Shown one piece after another: positions 27,801 through 36,568 of a stretch of DNA of 64,000 nucleotides. This DNA is from Capsulimonas corticalis (lineage in GTDB: Bacteria > Armatimonadota > Armatimonadia > Armatimonadales > Capsulimonadaceae), in contig NZ_AP025739.1 of assembly GCF_003574315.2 (NCBI RefSeq), positions 7,581,052-7,645,051 on the forward strand, in the 5' to 3' direction. The first letter of the stretch is position 1; the number at the start of each line of letters is the position of its first letter. A program made the translations under genes and the position numbers. Below the pieces are notes generated by a model. It saw nothing but the letters and a program-made list of their open reading frames with translations, did no database searches and was not told where the DNA came from.

Positions 27801-27878
27801 CGTGTTCGCCGCAGGACTTGCCAAAGCCGCTGATGAAAGTCCCAGAACCGCAAAAATCGCGAGTATCGATCGGATCAT
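24834..27878 (-). CDS. Secreted multidomain protein: transglutaminase-like, Sel1-like and two discoidin-type domains
   Basis: A 1014-residue secreted protein with signal peptide (ILAIFAVLGLSSAALA). Residues ~60-330 are unassigned. Around 350-420, GGECVPISKGTVDL followed by PGHANLITFQY resembles a transglutaminase-like Cys-His region. A Sel1/TPR-like stretch (YGQLRMGQRYSDGSGVSQSD) lies near 630. Two tandem F5/8 (discoidin)-like domains end the protein, at ~672-840 and ~845-1014. They share HLVDG, WVRFDF/WVKFHF, LIWNHNQ.TLTDRGFR and RIYGS.DGATW. Discoidin domains usually bind carbohydrates. The overall role, perhaps glycan-targeted protein processing, is inference. Confidence 0.68.
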   Translation of the reverse strand: MIRSILAIFAVLGLSSAALASPAANTMPDATVVSKDCYAAIGPLLQKSGGILTPEVRSAYLNWAQKTVVQELRRNNQDVPAKCLAEVQQHDGVRTAMFGSVFPPDPSILQNYAQLREQLPADLMSKYRSLAIAMAVSKRIKGVETSDESKNIGRDYQPGFWGNDSLQTPASAEERDFIHYLADFMTESHVSAGDLYQDASLQERLRVFLGQHQVSSKFIDEVHKSVPFGECLKNAMVLLGQRPAARDPKPSTIVWMSHLAALNTSTPSSTPDQDGKPMPWPLFPIDMAPWPLLMPLAHPIPLSEADYIWEAFQGEHGPDRYHTYGPYRGDDDVMPDSLKPSKWFWDAWPDRIIHGGECVPISKGTVDLYSGLNKPAMWSGQPGHANLITFQYVDSAWTAEIEQPFAGGPDVTSAQWYFDEDPGTQIHFRDLYYWPGAEYHLGVALAMNIGLKSYIDTRMAANIFRAMPSEAKRTLGVRLLRNTLQVNPFNPEIWYRLAEQTPDAMQDLMLIEAAAKGDPALIDGHPGNGFPAKSGTNTASDQYWRTLAEFVTQFGLLSHPAAHGEEDRRRIYDYLKTVPGISAIDLASYAGKFTENNVAHANADAVDYDQKLAEAGDSYGQLRMGQRYSDGSGVSQSDDKAQELLASAASQGDVAAATILERMNPSIPADQVTVKGSSEYSQTQQAKHLVDGAGMTGVIHDNEQGAGTMWQTALHLEATSPVAGLAPSPAWVRFDFDHPVRFASLLIWNHNQPTLTDRGFRRTRIYGSADGATWISLTSSNVIEVPRANGGPSALPSIIPNDSPEQPLKSVIIAAEVEGGNYGGDCYGLSAVRFGVPRLPHVLPADMIAVTASSVYSPLQAPQHLVDGSGMLGALHDNAEAAQTMWHTLDGPVAKAPASGLPLSPGWVKFHFTKPQKVDAILIWNHNQATLTDRGFRKARIYGSSDGATWRPLTRNETIELPRATGSPIDGPTSIPNVLASQPLKSIIIAAEDVNGNYGGSCFGLSAVRFVTSR

Positions 27879-27968
27879 AATGTCTCCCGTGGATAGATGA
27901 CCAAGAATATTCCTTTTCTTATGGTATTCTCACACTTGCAGCAATTGCCAGACAAGGAGAGCTCATTT

Positions 27969-29654
27969 ATGTCGGCTTGTGCAGGGACGAACGGTATTAA
28001 TATACCGTTTCAACGCCGTATTCGTATGGAGAACTTCGATGATGGCGGGCTTTCGACGGGACCGAGACGAATCGAGATCTATCTGCCCGAAAATTACGAG
28101 GAAACCGACGAGCGTTATCCTGTCATCTATTTCAGTGACGGTGGCAATGCATTCTCCCGTCCCGGCGCGACAATGGCTGTAGATGCGGCGTACGATCAGC
28201 TCATTGATGACGGGCTGATTAACCCAGGGATATTCGTCGCCATCGGCTTGGCAAGTGTGGCGAGCCGGCTCGAATCCTTCACGCCGACGACACACAGGAG
28301 CGGCGGTGGCCTGGGAGGATATTACCGATTCATCTCCGAACGGCTCAAACCCTACATCGATACCCACTACCGAACCAAGCCGGAACCAGCTTCCACAGGG
28401 ATCGCCGGATACTCTTCGAGTGGATCGGCAGCCTTTATCATGGCTTATACTCACCCGGAAACATTCGGTCTCGCCGGCTGCATGTCGCCAAGCTTGTGGT
28501 CGGATCATCGATACTCTCTCAAGCTGCTGACGGAGGGGAACGGCGCAAAGAGACCGGTTCGATTCTGGCTTGATGCGGGAGGCGGAGAATACGAGATGTG
28601 GGGAGACGTTACAAGCGCGAGCCATCTGCTGGAGCAGCATGGCTGGATCCCCGGCGACGATCTGGCCGCCTACTTCGATTATCCCGCCGATCACAACTTT
28701 GAAGCCGGCGCAGGGCGAATGCGCCAAATGCTCCACTTTCTGCTGCGGAACTCTCCCTATGAATTGGAACGATACCAGCTTGTGTCTGCAACAAACCTGG
28801 AGGCAGAGAAAATTGATCTTAGCTCTGGGGTTCGAGGCATTGTCGGCGCGGAAGCCTGGTATACCAATGGGTTTCGCCTGACGGTCCCTCACCCGAATCT
28901 CACCCTCGCGGACACAGCGATTGCAGTCCTGGATACACACGACCCAATTCGGCTTCACGGTGTCTCACAAGGCGAAACGACGATCTCATCGACTTACCAC
29001 GGCTATATGGCGTCATTGCCCATCATCGGCTGCGATCCGGACAATCTCGTGAATTATTTGCCGTGTCCTCAATCGGATATCGTCCCCAATGCGTCGGGTA
29101 GCCTTACCGAAACCTTCGCCCTGCCCTACTCGATCGACGACACGCAGCAGAAAACACTGGCCCGCTTCGGCGTCTCGTATGACGAAGCGCATGTTCATAT
29201 TGCCGTTCATGTCTTGGACAGCACAGTCATCATCGAACCAGGCAAACTGCCCTGGGAGCAGGATGCAGTCGAGATCAATATAGACATACGGCCGGAAGAA
29301 GACATACGAACCGTGATCAGTTCGTATACAAATTCTCTGGCGTTTTACTTAGTTCCAAGAAGCCCCGACGGATTGATCTGTATCTACGATCCAGAAACGT
29401 GTGGATGGACCGACGCCCTGCCGCCCGGCATCCATGGCTCATGCGCCGCCGCGCCCGGTGGCTACAATGCCGTACTCTCGATCCCCGCCAGCGAATGGCG
29501 CAGCCGCCAGGGCGATCCCTGGAAGACCTTCCGCCTGAATATTCGCATCAACAGTGTCGATGTCATCGGCGGTCCAGCGACGGAGACATGCTGGCAAATA
29601 GCTTGGGAGAAATTTTTGAGCCCGATTGGAACGGGAGTATTTCGAAGACAGTAA
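27969..29654 (+). CDS. Alpha/beta-hydrolase esterase fused to a CBM9-like domain
   Basis: A 561-residue protein. Residues ~1-270 form a putative esterase of the esterase D/enterochelin esterase group: RIEIYLPENYEETDERYPVIYFSDGG, the nucleophile elbow GIAGYSSSGSAAFIMAY, and a His near ADHNFEAG. The C-terminal part (~400-560; LARFGVSYDEAHVHIAVHVLDS, WEQDAVEINIDIRP) resembles CBM9-like domains that bind reducing-end sugars. The start at 27969 (MSACAGTNG) is chosen because AAGGAG precedes it. No signal peptide is evident from this start. It is divergent from the discoidin protein gene. It probably de-esterifies plant polysaccharide side chains; this is inferred. Confidence 0.78.
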   Translation: MSACAGTNGINIPFQRRIRMENFDDGGLSTGPRRIEIYLPENYEETDERYPVIYFSDGGNAFSRPGATMAVDAAYDQLIDDGLINPGIFVAIGLASVASRLESFTPTTHRSGGGLGGYYRFISERLKPYIDTHYRTKPEPASTGIAGYSSSGSAAFIMAYTHPETFGLAGCMSPSLWSDHRYSLKLLTEGNGAKRPVRFWLDAGGGEYEMWGDVTSASHLLEQHGWIPGDDLAAYFDYPADHNFEAGAGRMRQMLHFLLRNSPYELERYQLVSATNLEAEKIDLSSGVRGIVGAEAWYTNGFRLTVPHPNLTLADTAIAVLDTHDPIRLHGVSQGETTISSTYHGYMASLPIIGCDPDNLVNYLPCPQSDIVPNASGSLTETFALPYSIDDTQQKTLARFGVSYDEAHVHIAVHVLDSTVIIEPGKLPWEQDAVEINIDIRPEEDIRTVISSYTNSLAFYLVPRSPDGLICIYDPETCGWTDALPPGIHGSCAAAPGGYNAVLSIPASEWRSRQGDPWKTFRLNIRINSVDVIGGPATETCWQIAWEKFLSPIGTGVFRRQ

Positions 29655-29692
29655 AGAGATCGCCCAAATTTGAGCGCGACTCAAAATGCAGG

Positions 29693-29729
29693 GCGGCCGC
29701 CAAAGGAAATTCCTTCGGCGGCCGTTTTT
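29693..29729 (+). terminator. Intrinsic terminator of the esterase gene
   Basis: Arms 29694-29707 and 29711-29724 form a 14-bp stem with one mismatch or wobble, followed by T5 (29725-29729), 40 bp after the stop codon. Confidence 0.88.
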
Positions 29730-29751
29730 GCGCGCCGCTGATTTTGCGAAT

Positions 29752-30360
29752 TTATGGAAGTATTTCGTCCACCGCAATACTTCGTCCAGGCGTCAATAGC
29801 GGCTCAACGCTGTCGCCGGCGCGGTGGGCCGTAATCTCAACATACCCTGTCTCCGTCGGCTGGCGATAAACCTCAATCTGTGTGTCCACAAGGTTGACAA
29901 TCCAGTATTCTGGAATATGGGCGTCGGAATAGAGCCGGGCTTTAATGGTGCGGTCGTAGGTAAGTGTGCTATCGGAAATCTCGACGATGAGCTGGATGTC
30001 GTGCTGGTTAGGATGCCATGTCAGATATTCGCGCCATGAGCCTGTGGCGACGACGACATCCGGCTCCGGCTCGCTGGGATTGGTCGCGTCTCCGAGCGTC
30101 ATGGGGACTTGTGTCCTGATAGTAAATCCGATGCCGAATGCAGATTCTAAAAGCGCCGCAAGGGGATTCGTCAGCGCAGCGTGCGGCGGACTTGCTGGAG
30201 CCATTTCGATGATTGCTCCTTCGATCATCTCAACACGCTGGTCGCGAAAGATGCCAATGTCGCCCATCGTGTAGTAGTCATCGCGACTAAAGAGATGTCG
30301 ATGCAGCCCGCTCAATCCAGCGCCATTGGCGGAACGAATCTCGTGCTCCAGAATCGCCAT
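29752..30360 (-). CDS. Uma2-family (DUF820) putative restriction endonuclease-like protein
   Basis: A 202-residue protein with the Uma2/DUF820 fold of PD-(D/E)XK type. EMIEGAIIEMAPASPPHA, EPEPDVVVATGSWREY and IQLIVEISDSTLTYDRTIKARLYSDAHIPEYWIVNL give the acidic residues and the E-x-K-like core. Family members occur in many copies in cyanobacteria and Armatimonadota; their role is unproven. The start at 30360 (MAILEH) has GGAGG seven bases upstream; the ATG at 30372 does not. It stands alone, convergent with the esterase gene. Confidence 0.9.
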   Translation of the reverse strand: MAILEHEIRSANGAGLSGLHRHLFSRDDYYTMGDIGIFRDQRVEMIEGAIIEMAPASPPHAALTNPLAALLESAFGIGFTIRTQVPMTLGDATNPSEPEPDVVVATGSWREYLTWHPNQHDIQLIVEISDSTLTYDRTIKARLYSDAHIPEYWIVNLVDTQIEVYRQPTETGYVEITAHRAGDSVEPLLTPGRSIAVDEILP

Positions 30361-30454
30361 GACATCCTCCAATCACATAACATCTCGAAAATTTATTGTA
30401 CCTGGATGACGCTGGGATTATTGGTCCTTTGCCAGACCGGATCGCTTTGAGGCT

Positions 30455-32176
30455 TTATCTCCCAAACGCCGGCACATCGCTCCATCGGTTTGGGATTCCA
30501 TCGGCCGCCAGCTCGCTTTGAAACGCCGACAGCAGCGCGGGGTCGGCGCGGACTTGGTGTGGCTCAACATGGTGTTCCAGGCAGAAGGCTGCGAGGCGGC
30601 CGGCGATTTCTCCGATGAGCCAGGCTTGGGGATGGACGCGGAGGGATGCGGCGGCGAGGCGGCTGGCGCCGATGTTTTTGGAGGCGGGGAGGACGTTGCT
30701 GGGGCCGGATCGGGCGATGAAGGCGCCGAGCGGGATTTCGTATGGCAGGGCGGACTTCAGCAGCGGCGGTTCGTTCCGGCTGGGGTGGATGTCGATCGCG
30801 TACAGGCCGATGCCGACGGAGTCGAAGAATTCGGTTCCGGCCGCTGCGTCCGGGTTTTCTTCGGTCGGCAGCATGTCGTTTTCGCGGATGACATATTCGG
30901 ACAGCAGACGGCGGGATTCCCGGATGTAGGGCAGCACGCCAAAGCCGTCGCCGCCAAGTACGTCTCCGGCGGCCTGCATCTCGGGGTAGCCGGTTCCGCC
31001 GTCGTCGCGTGGGCACTCGGTTTGCAGCCAGTAAAGGAATCCCTGCGCGAACGCCTTGGCGCGAATCAGGATGCGAAGCTGTTCCTGAGGCGCCTTGCCG
31101 ATGAAGCTTTCCAGATGAAAGTCGTTCCCGCTCCAGTTGATCAGAGCGATGTCCTGGGCGTACTGCGGGTTCCGGTCGAAGCTGGACGCCGCGACGAGGC
31201 GCCGGTATGTCCAGAACGGTCCGGCGGCCCCGGGAGCCTTTTCGAAGACTTTGTAGGGGACGGGGCCGCGTGGTTCGGGATACTTGTAGATAAGAGAGTA
31301 TTCGCCCAGCGATTTGAAGTATTCATATTCGTCTGGTTTCGACGCCGTGGGCAGGACGGCGTCCGGGTTCCAGCGCACATCGAACGAATAGGTGAAGCTC
31401 TGGATCCAGTCGGGGTGGGCTTGCGACGGCGCGTCCGGCTCGTGATAGGCGCCCTGCGCCTCCTGCCCCAGCGTCCACGGCGCGCCCGAGAGGTTGAGGA
31501 CATCGCCCAGTTCGCCCGCGTCCAGCACATACTGCGCGCCGATCCGGATAATCTTTCCCGTGTCCAGATTGACAAAATCCAAATAGCTCACTTTTCCGTT
31601 GCCGGGATAACGCTGGACGGCGACGAGCTGATGGCGCAGCAGAACGCGTCGAATCCCAGATGGCCCCATCCATGGCTTCAGTCGATCCCAGAGGGCGGCT
31701 TCCCAAACGTTCGGCTCGCCCGAAGTCGTTCCGACCCAGCACTGGCCGACATTCTTTTGGCGAGGCGCCTGGATGCCGGAAAGCTGGGCGTAATGGTCCC
31801 ATACTTGCCGGCGCAGCGCCCGGTAGTGCGGCGTCCCCGGTCCGGGGATTTGATCGATAAACCGGTTCTCATCCGGGGTGCTGACGCCCTGAGTCGTTAG
31901 TTGTCCGCCAAGGTGCGATGTCAGCTCCACCAGGATCACGGAGATTCCTCGCCGCGCCAGATCCTCCGCCGCTGCGGACCCGCCCAAGCCGCCGCCGACA
32001 ATGAGCGCCTGGCATGTCGGCACATCGGTGGGGAACCGGCCGACGGGCGACAGACACAGACGCTCAGGGTCGAGCGCCACGCGCGGCGCGGCGTGGGCGA
32101 TTGCGGGGGAGATCAGGAAACACGCGGCGGCGCAAAGCCGCCAGGAGAAGGAGGGTCGGGGCATACGGGATCTCAT
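30455..32176 (-). CDS. Secreted FAD-dependent oxidoreductase
   Basis: A 573-residue protein with an N-terminal signal peptide (CAAACFLISPAIAHAA). The dinucleotide-binding motif LIVGGGLGGSAAAEDLARRG, with HLGGQLTTQGVSTPDENRF, matches the FAD-dependent oxidoreductase family (FAD_oxidored) common in Planctomycetes and Armatimonadota near glycoside hydrolases. The C-terminal ALPYEIPLGAFIAR and NIGASRLAAASLRVHPQAWLIGEIAG are characteristic. It probably oxidises a sugar or polysaccharide component in the envelope; the substrate is unknown. It follows the GH110-like gene by 64 bp on the same strand and is likely in its operon. An alternative start lies at 32164. Confidence 0.85.
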   Translation of the reverse strand: MRSRMPRPSFSWRLCAAACFLISPAIAHAAPRVALDPERLCLSPVGRFPTDVPTCQALIVGGGLGGSAAAEDLARRGISVILVELTSHLGGQLTTQGVSTPDENRFIDQIPGPGTPHYRALRRQVWDHYAQLSGIQAPRQKNVGQCWVGTTSGEPNVWEAALWDRLKPWMGPSGIRRVLLRHQLVAVQRYPGNGKVSYLDFVNLDTGKIIRIGAQYVLDAGELGDVLNLSGAPWTLGQEAQGAYHEPDAPSQAHPDWIQSFTYSFDVRWNPDAVLPTASKPDEYEYFKSLGEYSLIYKYPEPRGPVPYKVFEKAPGAAGPFWTYRRLVAASSFDRNPQYAQDIALINWSGNDFHLESFIGKAPQEQLRILIRAKAFAQGFLYWLQTECPRDDGGTGYPEMQAAGDVLGGDGFGVLPYIRESRRLLSEYVIRENDMLPTEENPDAAAGTEFFDSVGIGLYAIDIHPSRNEPPLLKSALPYEIPLGAFIARSGPSNVLPASKNIGASRLAAASLRVHPQAWLIGEIAGRLAAFCLEHHVEPHQVRADPALLSAFQSELAADGIPNRWSDVPAFGR

Positions 32177-32240
32177 TCACGTCGACGATTGGCTGGATCG
32201 CTCCGTGAATAAGATACCCGTTTTGACGACGGCGCGGCGT

Positions 32241-33947
32241 TCAGCGAATGATGTTGCCCTTGTTTGTCACATTGTCACAGTCCGTTGTGACAATGGCGTC
32301 GTCCTTTTGCCGCTCGGCGAGCCAGCGGATATAATCGGCGTTCTTGGACGCGGTCGCTCGAATCGTGACATTGTTCGTGATCGCCAGCCGATCCGTGGAG
32401 GTGATCTTCAGCGACGGCAGCACCGAGCCGATGACTTTGTTTCCGGAGATTGTGATGTGGCGATGCGCGCCCGCCGGCGCGACCGCGCCGGTTCCTCCGG
32501 TGGCCGTGACGGTGATCGCGGAGCGGCGGCAGTTGACGATGGTGTTGTTCTTAATGACGACATTGTTTGAGCTGCCCGACTCCAGCCACCAGTACTCCGG
32601 AGTCACCAGGATCGCCTCCATCCAGGAACCGGTAATCGTATTCCCGGACACCTCGCCGTCGCTCGCCTTGATCAGAATGCCGCGCGAGCGATTGAACCCA
32701 AAATCGCAGTTCTTCACGGCGAAGCCGTTGCCGGTGCGCCGGGCCGAGCAGATCAGCGATCCCATCGGCAGATCGGCGTCACGATCGATCGTCACTTTGT
32801 AGGCGTCGGGGGTCCATTGCGTGCGCAGGCCAGCGTCCATCTGCTGCTTGCTCAGAAACTCCCGCTCGGCGTCCGTGATCTTGCCGTCGGGCTCGACCTT
32901 GGTGACCACGGCGTCGGGCAGACGCGCGCCGGAATAAGTCAGCAGCTCCACTGGCTCGCCCGGTGCGTAGATGTCATCCTTCACCAGAACGCGCAGCACA
33001 TTCCCCTGCCGCGACGTGATCATATTGTAGCTGCCGTGGATGTTGACACAGTCGTCGCCCATAAATTTGGCGCTGCATCCCAGGTAGGACGGCCCCTTGG
33101 CGGCGCCGCCGCTATGGTAAGCATCGGCGTCCAGGGAACGCATGCGCGGGTCCGCGCGATGGACGATATCCTCGGCCGGCGGACACCGATCGATCCGGCA
33201 GTGGGAATAGATGCTAGCGCTGCACCCGAATTCGATAAATCCAAAGCAGTTGGAGGCGTAGACCGTGATGTTCTCCAGCTTCGTTCCGACGCTATGATCC
33301 AGCGTCACCGCATGCGGCGCGCTCCCATCCGGCGCGTGCTCCGCGCCGATCACAATGATATCGCCGATCTGCTCCGGATCGTTCGCGCTTCCCGAGCCCT
33401 TGGTCACGCGCAGGTGACTCGCATCGACCGCTTCGATCTTGGAGACATCGCAGTCGTCACGCCGCAGCGTACGAGTATCGGGCCGAAAGACTTCATACTT
33501 GAAATTGGTCGCCTGGTCCGCCGCCGGATATCCGGCGAACAGCTCGATGTCAGTGACCTTTTTGTCCGCGCTCAGCGCCGTGATCTTCCCTTGCGTGAAG
33601 GGCAAGGGATCGTAGTCGATCTTCAGCCCGCGCACGGTCAGCCCATCGCATCGATCAATCGAGAGAGCGCGCGTTGTCTGCGTGCAGATCATTTCGACGC
33701 CATCGGCAACGATCGTCACGCCGTGCAGATCCGCCAGCCGTAAATGCTCCGCGTGATGCGGCGTCACGCGATACATCCCCGGCGGAATGACGATCCGCTT
33801 CTGACCCGCCTGCACGGCCTTATCCACATACCCCTGAATATCGAAGTCTTTTCCCATCGGCGCCGCCATGGCGCCGACCGGCAAAAAAGCGCCGGCGGCG
33901 ACAAACGCTCCGGCGGCCACGACAGCAATGGCGTCTTTCAATTGCAT
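32241..33947 (-). CDS. Secreted right-handed beta-helix protein, GH110-like (alpha-galactosidase type)
   Basis: A 568-residue secreted protein with signal peptide (AIAVVAAGAFVAAGAFLPVGAMA). The body is a right-handed parallel beta-helix with repeated strands (RGLKIDYDPLPFTQGKI; SRGILIKASDGEVSGNTITG; NVVIKNNTIVNC). The segment KFMGDDCVNIHGSYNMI resembles the conserved region of GH110 exo-alpha-1,3-galactosidases. It could remove terminal alpha-galactose from exopolysaccharide. Pectin-active beta-helix families are the main alternative. A weak promoter, TGTACA-17-TATAAT (34020-33992), precedes it. An FAD oxidoreductase gene follows. Confidence 0.75.
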   Translation of the reverse strand: MQLKDAIAVVAAGAFVAAGAFLPVGAMAAPMGKDFDIQGYVDKAVQAGQKRIVIPPGMYRVTPHHAEHLRLADLHGVTIVADGVEMICTQTTRALSIDRCDGLTVRGLKIDYDPLPFTQGKITALSADKKVTDIELFAGYPAADQATNFKYEVFRPDTRTLRRDDCDVSKIEAVDASHLRVTKGSGSANDPEQIGDIIVIGAEHAPDGSAPHAVTLDHSVGTKLENITVYASNCFGFIEFGCSASIYSHCRIDRCPPAEDIVHRADPRMRSLDADAYHSGGAAKGPSYLGCSAKFMGDDCVNIHGSYNMITSRQGNVLRVLVKDDIYAPGEPVELLTYSGARLPDAVVTKVEPDGKITDAEREFLSKQQMDAGLRTQWTPDAYKVTIDRDADLPMGSLICSARRTGNGFAVKNCDFGFNRSRGILIKASDGEVSGNTITGSWMEAILVTPEYWWLESGSSNNVVIKNNTIVNCRRSAITVTATGGTGAVAPAGAHRHITISGNKVIGSVLPSLKITSTDRLAITNNVTIRATASKNADYIRWLAERQKDDAIVTTDCDNVTNKGNIIR

Positions 33948-34036
33948 AATGTTCTCATCAATCCATCGATCGAATTATTCTCTGGTTGATTATTATAACA
34001 ATATGACATTGATTTGTACAGAGGCTATTTTCCGAT

Positions 34037-34068
34037 GGCGCCCGGCCCCCTAGCGGGAGCCGGACGCC
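34037..34068 (-). terminator. GC-rich hairpin after the DUF899 gene
   Basis: Arms 34037-34050 and 34055-34068 pair over 14 bp with two G-U wobbles around TAGC. It lies 10 bp after the DUF899 stop on the minus strand. The following T-run is short, so termination is likely but not certain. Confidence 0.55.
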
Positions 34069-34077
34069 GTATTCTTC

Positions 34078-34806
34078 TTAGCCGTAAGTTGGCTTTTGCG
34101 GCCATCCGGGAGGCGAGTCTTCAAAGTCCTCCTGGCGGCCGTACGGAGTGACATCAAGGATATTGTAAGAGTCGGTGATGTCTTCCACTCCTCGCTCGAA
34201 GGTGGAGTAGGTGTGAAACACATCGTCGCCGACGCGGAAGAAGACGCTCAAGCCCGGAGTTTCTCCGGGGGTAATGGGCCGCCCGTTCTTTTCTTCAATC
34301 TCCGCTTTGCTGCGATAGTTATACTCGATGGGCGCAACGCTTTCGTCGAGCGTCGCATGGAAGTCGTAATTGAAATCGCTTCCAAAGGACGAATACCAGG
34401 AAATATCCCATCCCTTGCTCGCCTTGTACGCCTCCAGTTTCGCCAGAGGAGCGCGGGAAATCACGGCGAAGGCTGTGTCGCGCTCGGCCAGCATGGACAG
34501 ATCGCCGATGGCGTCCACAAAGCCTGTACACCCCATGCAGCCCTTTTCCCATTCGGGATCGAACATGAAGTGGTAGATCACCAACTGATGGCGGCCTTCG
34601 AATAAGTCGACCAGGGTCTTCTTTCCCTGGGGAGTATCGAAAATGTATTGTTTCTCCAGCCTGACCATGGGAAGCCGGCGGCGCTCGGCGTTCACGCGGT
34701 CACGCTGCCTTGTGAATTCCTTCTCATTCGTCAGAAGCTTTTTGCGCTCGACGAGCCATTCGTCTTGCGATACGATCTTTGGAATTGCGGTCTCCGTAAC
34801 AGTCAT
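34078..34806 (-). CDS. DUF899 thioredoxin-like family protein
   Basis: A 242-residue protein. The segments [56 protein letters not shown] (with a CMGC motif) and [22 protein letters not shown] match DUF899, a thioredoxin-fold family. A redox role is plausible but unproven. The start is set at ATG 34806 (MTVTETAIP), with AAAGGA upstream; the longer frame to 35013 overlaps the VOC gene. It follows that gene by 44 bp in the same direction, a frequent neighbourhood of PhnB, DUF899 and YCII-type genes. Confidence 0.9.
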   Translation of the reverse strand: MTVTETAIPKIVSQDEWLVERKKLLTNEKEFTRQRDRVNAERRRLPMVRLEKQYIFDTPQGKKTLVDLFEGRHQLVIYHFMFDPEWEKGCMGCTGFVDAIGDLSMLAERDTAFAVISRAPLAKLEAYKASKGWDISWYSSFGSDFNYDFHATLDESVAPIEYNYRSKAEIEEKNGRPITPGETPGLSVFFRVGDDVFHTYSTFERGVEDITDSYNILDVTPYGRQEDFEDSPPGWPQKPTYG

Positions 34807-34850
34807 GGAACTAATCCTTTCGACGACGGCCGGCGGCCCGGCCATCTTGG

Positions 34851-35264
34851 TTATTTCGCGGCCTTCTCGTAGTTGAGTCCCCACCGGATTTCGAATTTGT
34901 CGGTGAGGTGACCAAATTTCGAGCCCCAGAAGGAGTCGCCCAGCGGGCACATGATGCTTCCTCCTTCGGAGAGTTTGGCGAATAATCGATCGATCTCTTC
35001 CTCGCTTTCGCACGTCACCATCAGCGACATATTGTTCCCTGTCACAAGCCCATCCAACACCATGTCGGACGCCATCAGGAGAACGCCGCCGTTTGTCAGG
35101 GCTGAGTGCAGCACGCCTTGGCGCGCTTCCGGCGGCATATGCTCCTCGATGGGAGAGCCGGCGATCGTCTGAATCTCCAGGTCACCGCCAAAGCATTCTT
35201 GATAGAACGCCATCGCCTCACGGGTGTTGCCTTTGAAGTGGATGTAACCGTTGATCAGAGTCAT
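34851..35264 (-). CDS. VOC-superfamily (PhnB/glyoxalase-like) protein
   Basis: A 137-residue protein with a duplicated beta-alpha-beta-beta-beta fold. [49 protein letters not shown] and [18 protein letters not shown] are typical of the PhnB-like branch of vicinal oxygen chelate proteins. Relatives include proteins annotated as 3-demethylubiquinone-9 methyltransferase-like, though no methyltransferase motif is present. The metal ligands and substrate are unclear. It lies 56 bp after the serine hydrolase gene in a run of small minus-strand genes. Confidence 0.9.
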   Translation of the reverse strand: MTLINGYIHFKGNTREAMAFYQECFGGDLEIQTIAGSPIEEHMPPEARQGVLHSALTNGGVLLMASDMVLDGLVTGNNMSLMVTCESEEEIDRLFAKLSEGGSIMCPLGDSFWGSKFGHLTDKFEIRWGLNYEKAAK

Positions 35265-35320
35265 GTTCCGTTTCCTTTCCTGAGATTGTTCTGGTCATTG
35301 AAATCGCGGGACGCGGGCCG

Positions 35321-36529
35321 TCAATCGTCGATCGCCTGATAGGCCAGCGTCCAGAAGTCCTGATATGTGCAAATATCGTCGGCGCTCATCATAATGCGCT
35401 GAGTCAACAGGGCGCCCGCCAGATTCTCGCGCGGATCGGCGCGCCAGGTTACGCCAAAGCCGCCGTCCCAGCCGTAGGTTCCCGGGCTCCAGGCGACGCC
35501 GTCGCGCCGTGTCGTCACGCTCATGCCAAGCCCCCAGCCCTGGTTATCCCAAAAGCCGGGATAGAACGGGGACACCGCCTTTTGCTCCGGCGTGATCTGA
35601 TCGGTCGTCATGAGCTCGATGGCGGGACGCGAGAGAATTCGGCGCGCGCCATAGCGCCCCATGCCAAGCATCATCTGGCTGAAGGCGCACAGGTCGTCGG
35701 CGGTCGAGACCAGGCCGCCGCCCCCGGATTCGAACGGCGGCGGCTGCGACCAGCGGCCGCCGCGCGCGGAATCGAAGACCGTGAGTCCGCCGGACGCCGC
35801 ATCAGGATGATAAGGCGTCGCCAGCCGGTCCAGCTTGGATTCGGGAACAGAGAATCCCGTATCCCTCATGCCGAGCGGCTCGAAGATCCGCTCCTCTAAG
35901 AGCTGGCCCAGGCTGACGCCGGCGACACGGGCGATCAGCACCCCAAGCACATCGGCGCCGGTGTGATACATCCAGCGCTCGCCCGGCTGATGCGCCAGCG
36001 GCAGGGAGCCGAGACGCTCGATCCAGAGATCGGGTGAGAGTGTCGGCGGATTTGGACCGGGAGACATTCCCGCCTCCTCAATCGCCGTCTGGACGGGATA
36101 CTGTCCGGGAGGCGCCGCCACATACCCATAGCCGAGCCGGAATGTGAGCAGGTCGCGCAGCGTGATCGGGCGAGCGGCCGGCACGGTGTCGTCCATTGCG
36201 CTGTCGATCGCACGGAGGACCTTTCGGTCCGCAAGCTCCGGAAGCCAGGGGTCCACGGGATCGTCAAGCCGCAGCTTGGTTTCTTCCACGAGGGTCATCG
36301 CCGCCGCCGCGACAATCGGCTTGGAGACGGACGCGATTCGAAAAATCGTGTCGCGCCGCATCGGCGCCCGGCTTTCCAAATCCTGCACGCCATGCGTCGT
36401 GACGTGAACCTCACCCTCGCGATAGAGCAGCGCAACCAGGCCGGGCAAGTAACCGCGATCGACATAATCGCCCAGCAAAGCGGACATACGTTCGATTCTC
36501 AGCGCCGAGAATTCCCTCGATTTTGACAT
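35321..36529 (-). CDS. Serine hydrolase of the class C beta-lactamase/esterase family
   Basis: A 402-residue protein of the Beta-lactamase (PF00144) type. The nucleophile is in the SxxK motif IASVSKPIV (~residue 68). The Tyr motif is YHTGAD in place of YxN, and a GWDGGFGVTW region near the C-terminus corresponds to the KTG-like strand. The absence of YxN and of a signal peptide suggests an esterase or peptidase rather than an antibiotic-hydrolysing enzyme. GAGGGAG lies four bases before the ATG. It is followed by the VOC gene, probably on one transcript. Confidence 0.88.
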   Translation of the reverse strand: MSKSREFSALRIERMSALLGDYVDRGYLPGLVALLYREGEVHVTTHGVQDLESRAPMRRDTIFRIASVSKPIVAAAAMTLVEETKLRLDDPVDPWLPELADRKVLRAIDSAMDDTVPAARPITLRDLLTFRLGYGYVAAPPGQYPVQTAIEEAGMSPGPNPPTLSPDLWIERLGSLPLAHQPGERWMYHTGADVLGVLIARVAGVSLGQLLEERIFEPLGMRDTGFSVPESKLDRLATPYHPDAASGGLTVFDSARGGRWSQPPPFESGGGGLVSTADDLCAFSQMMLGMGRYGARRILSRPAIELMTTDQITPEQKAVSPFYPGFWDNQGWGLGMSVTTRRDGVAWSPGTYGWDGGFGVTWRADPRENLAGALLTQRIMMSADDICTYQDFWTLAYQAIDD

Positions 36530-36568
36530 TCGACTCCCTCTGTTGCGTTTTACTTGGATTTTCGTCTC

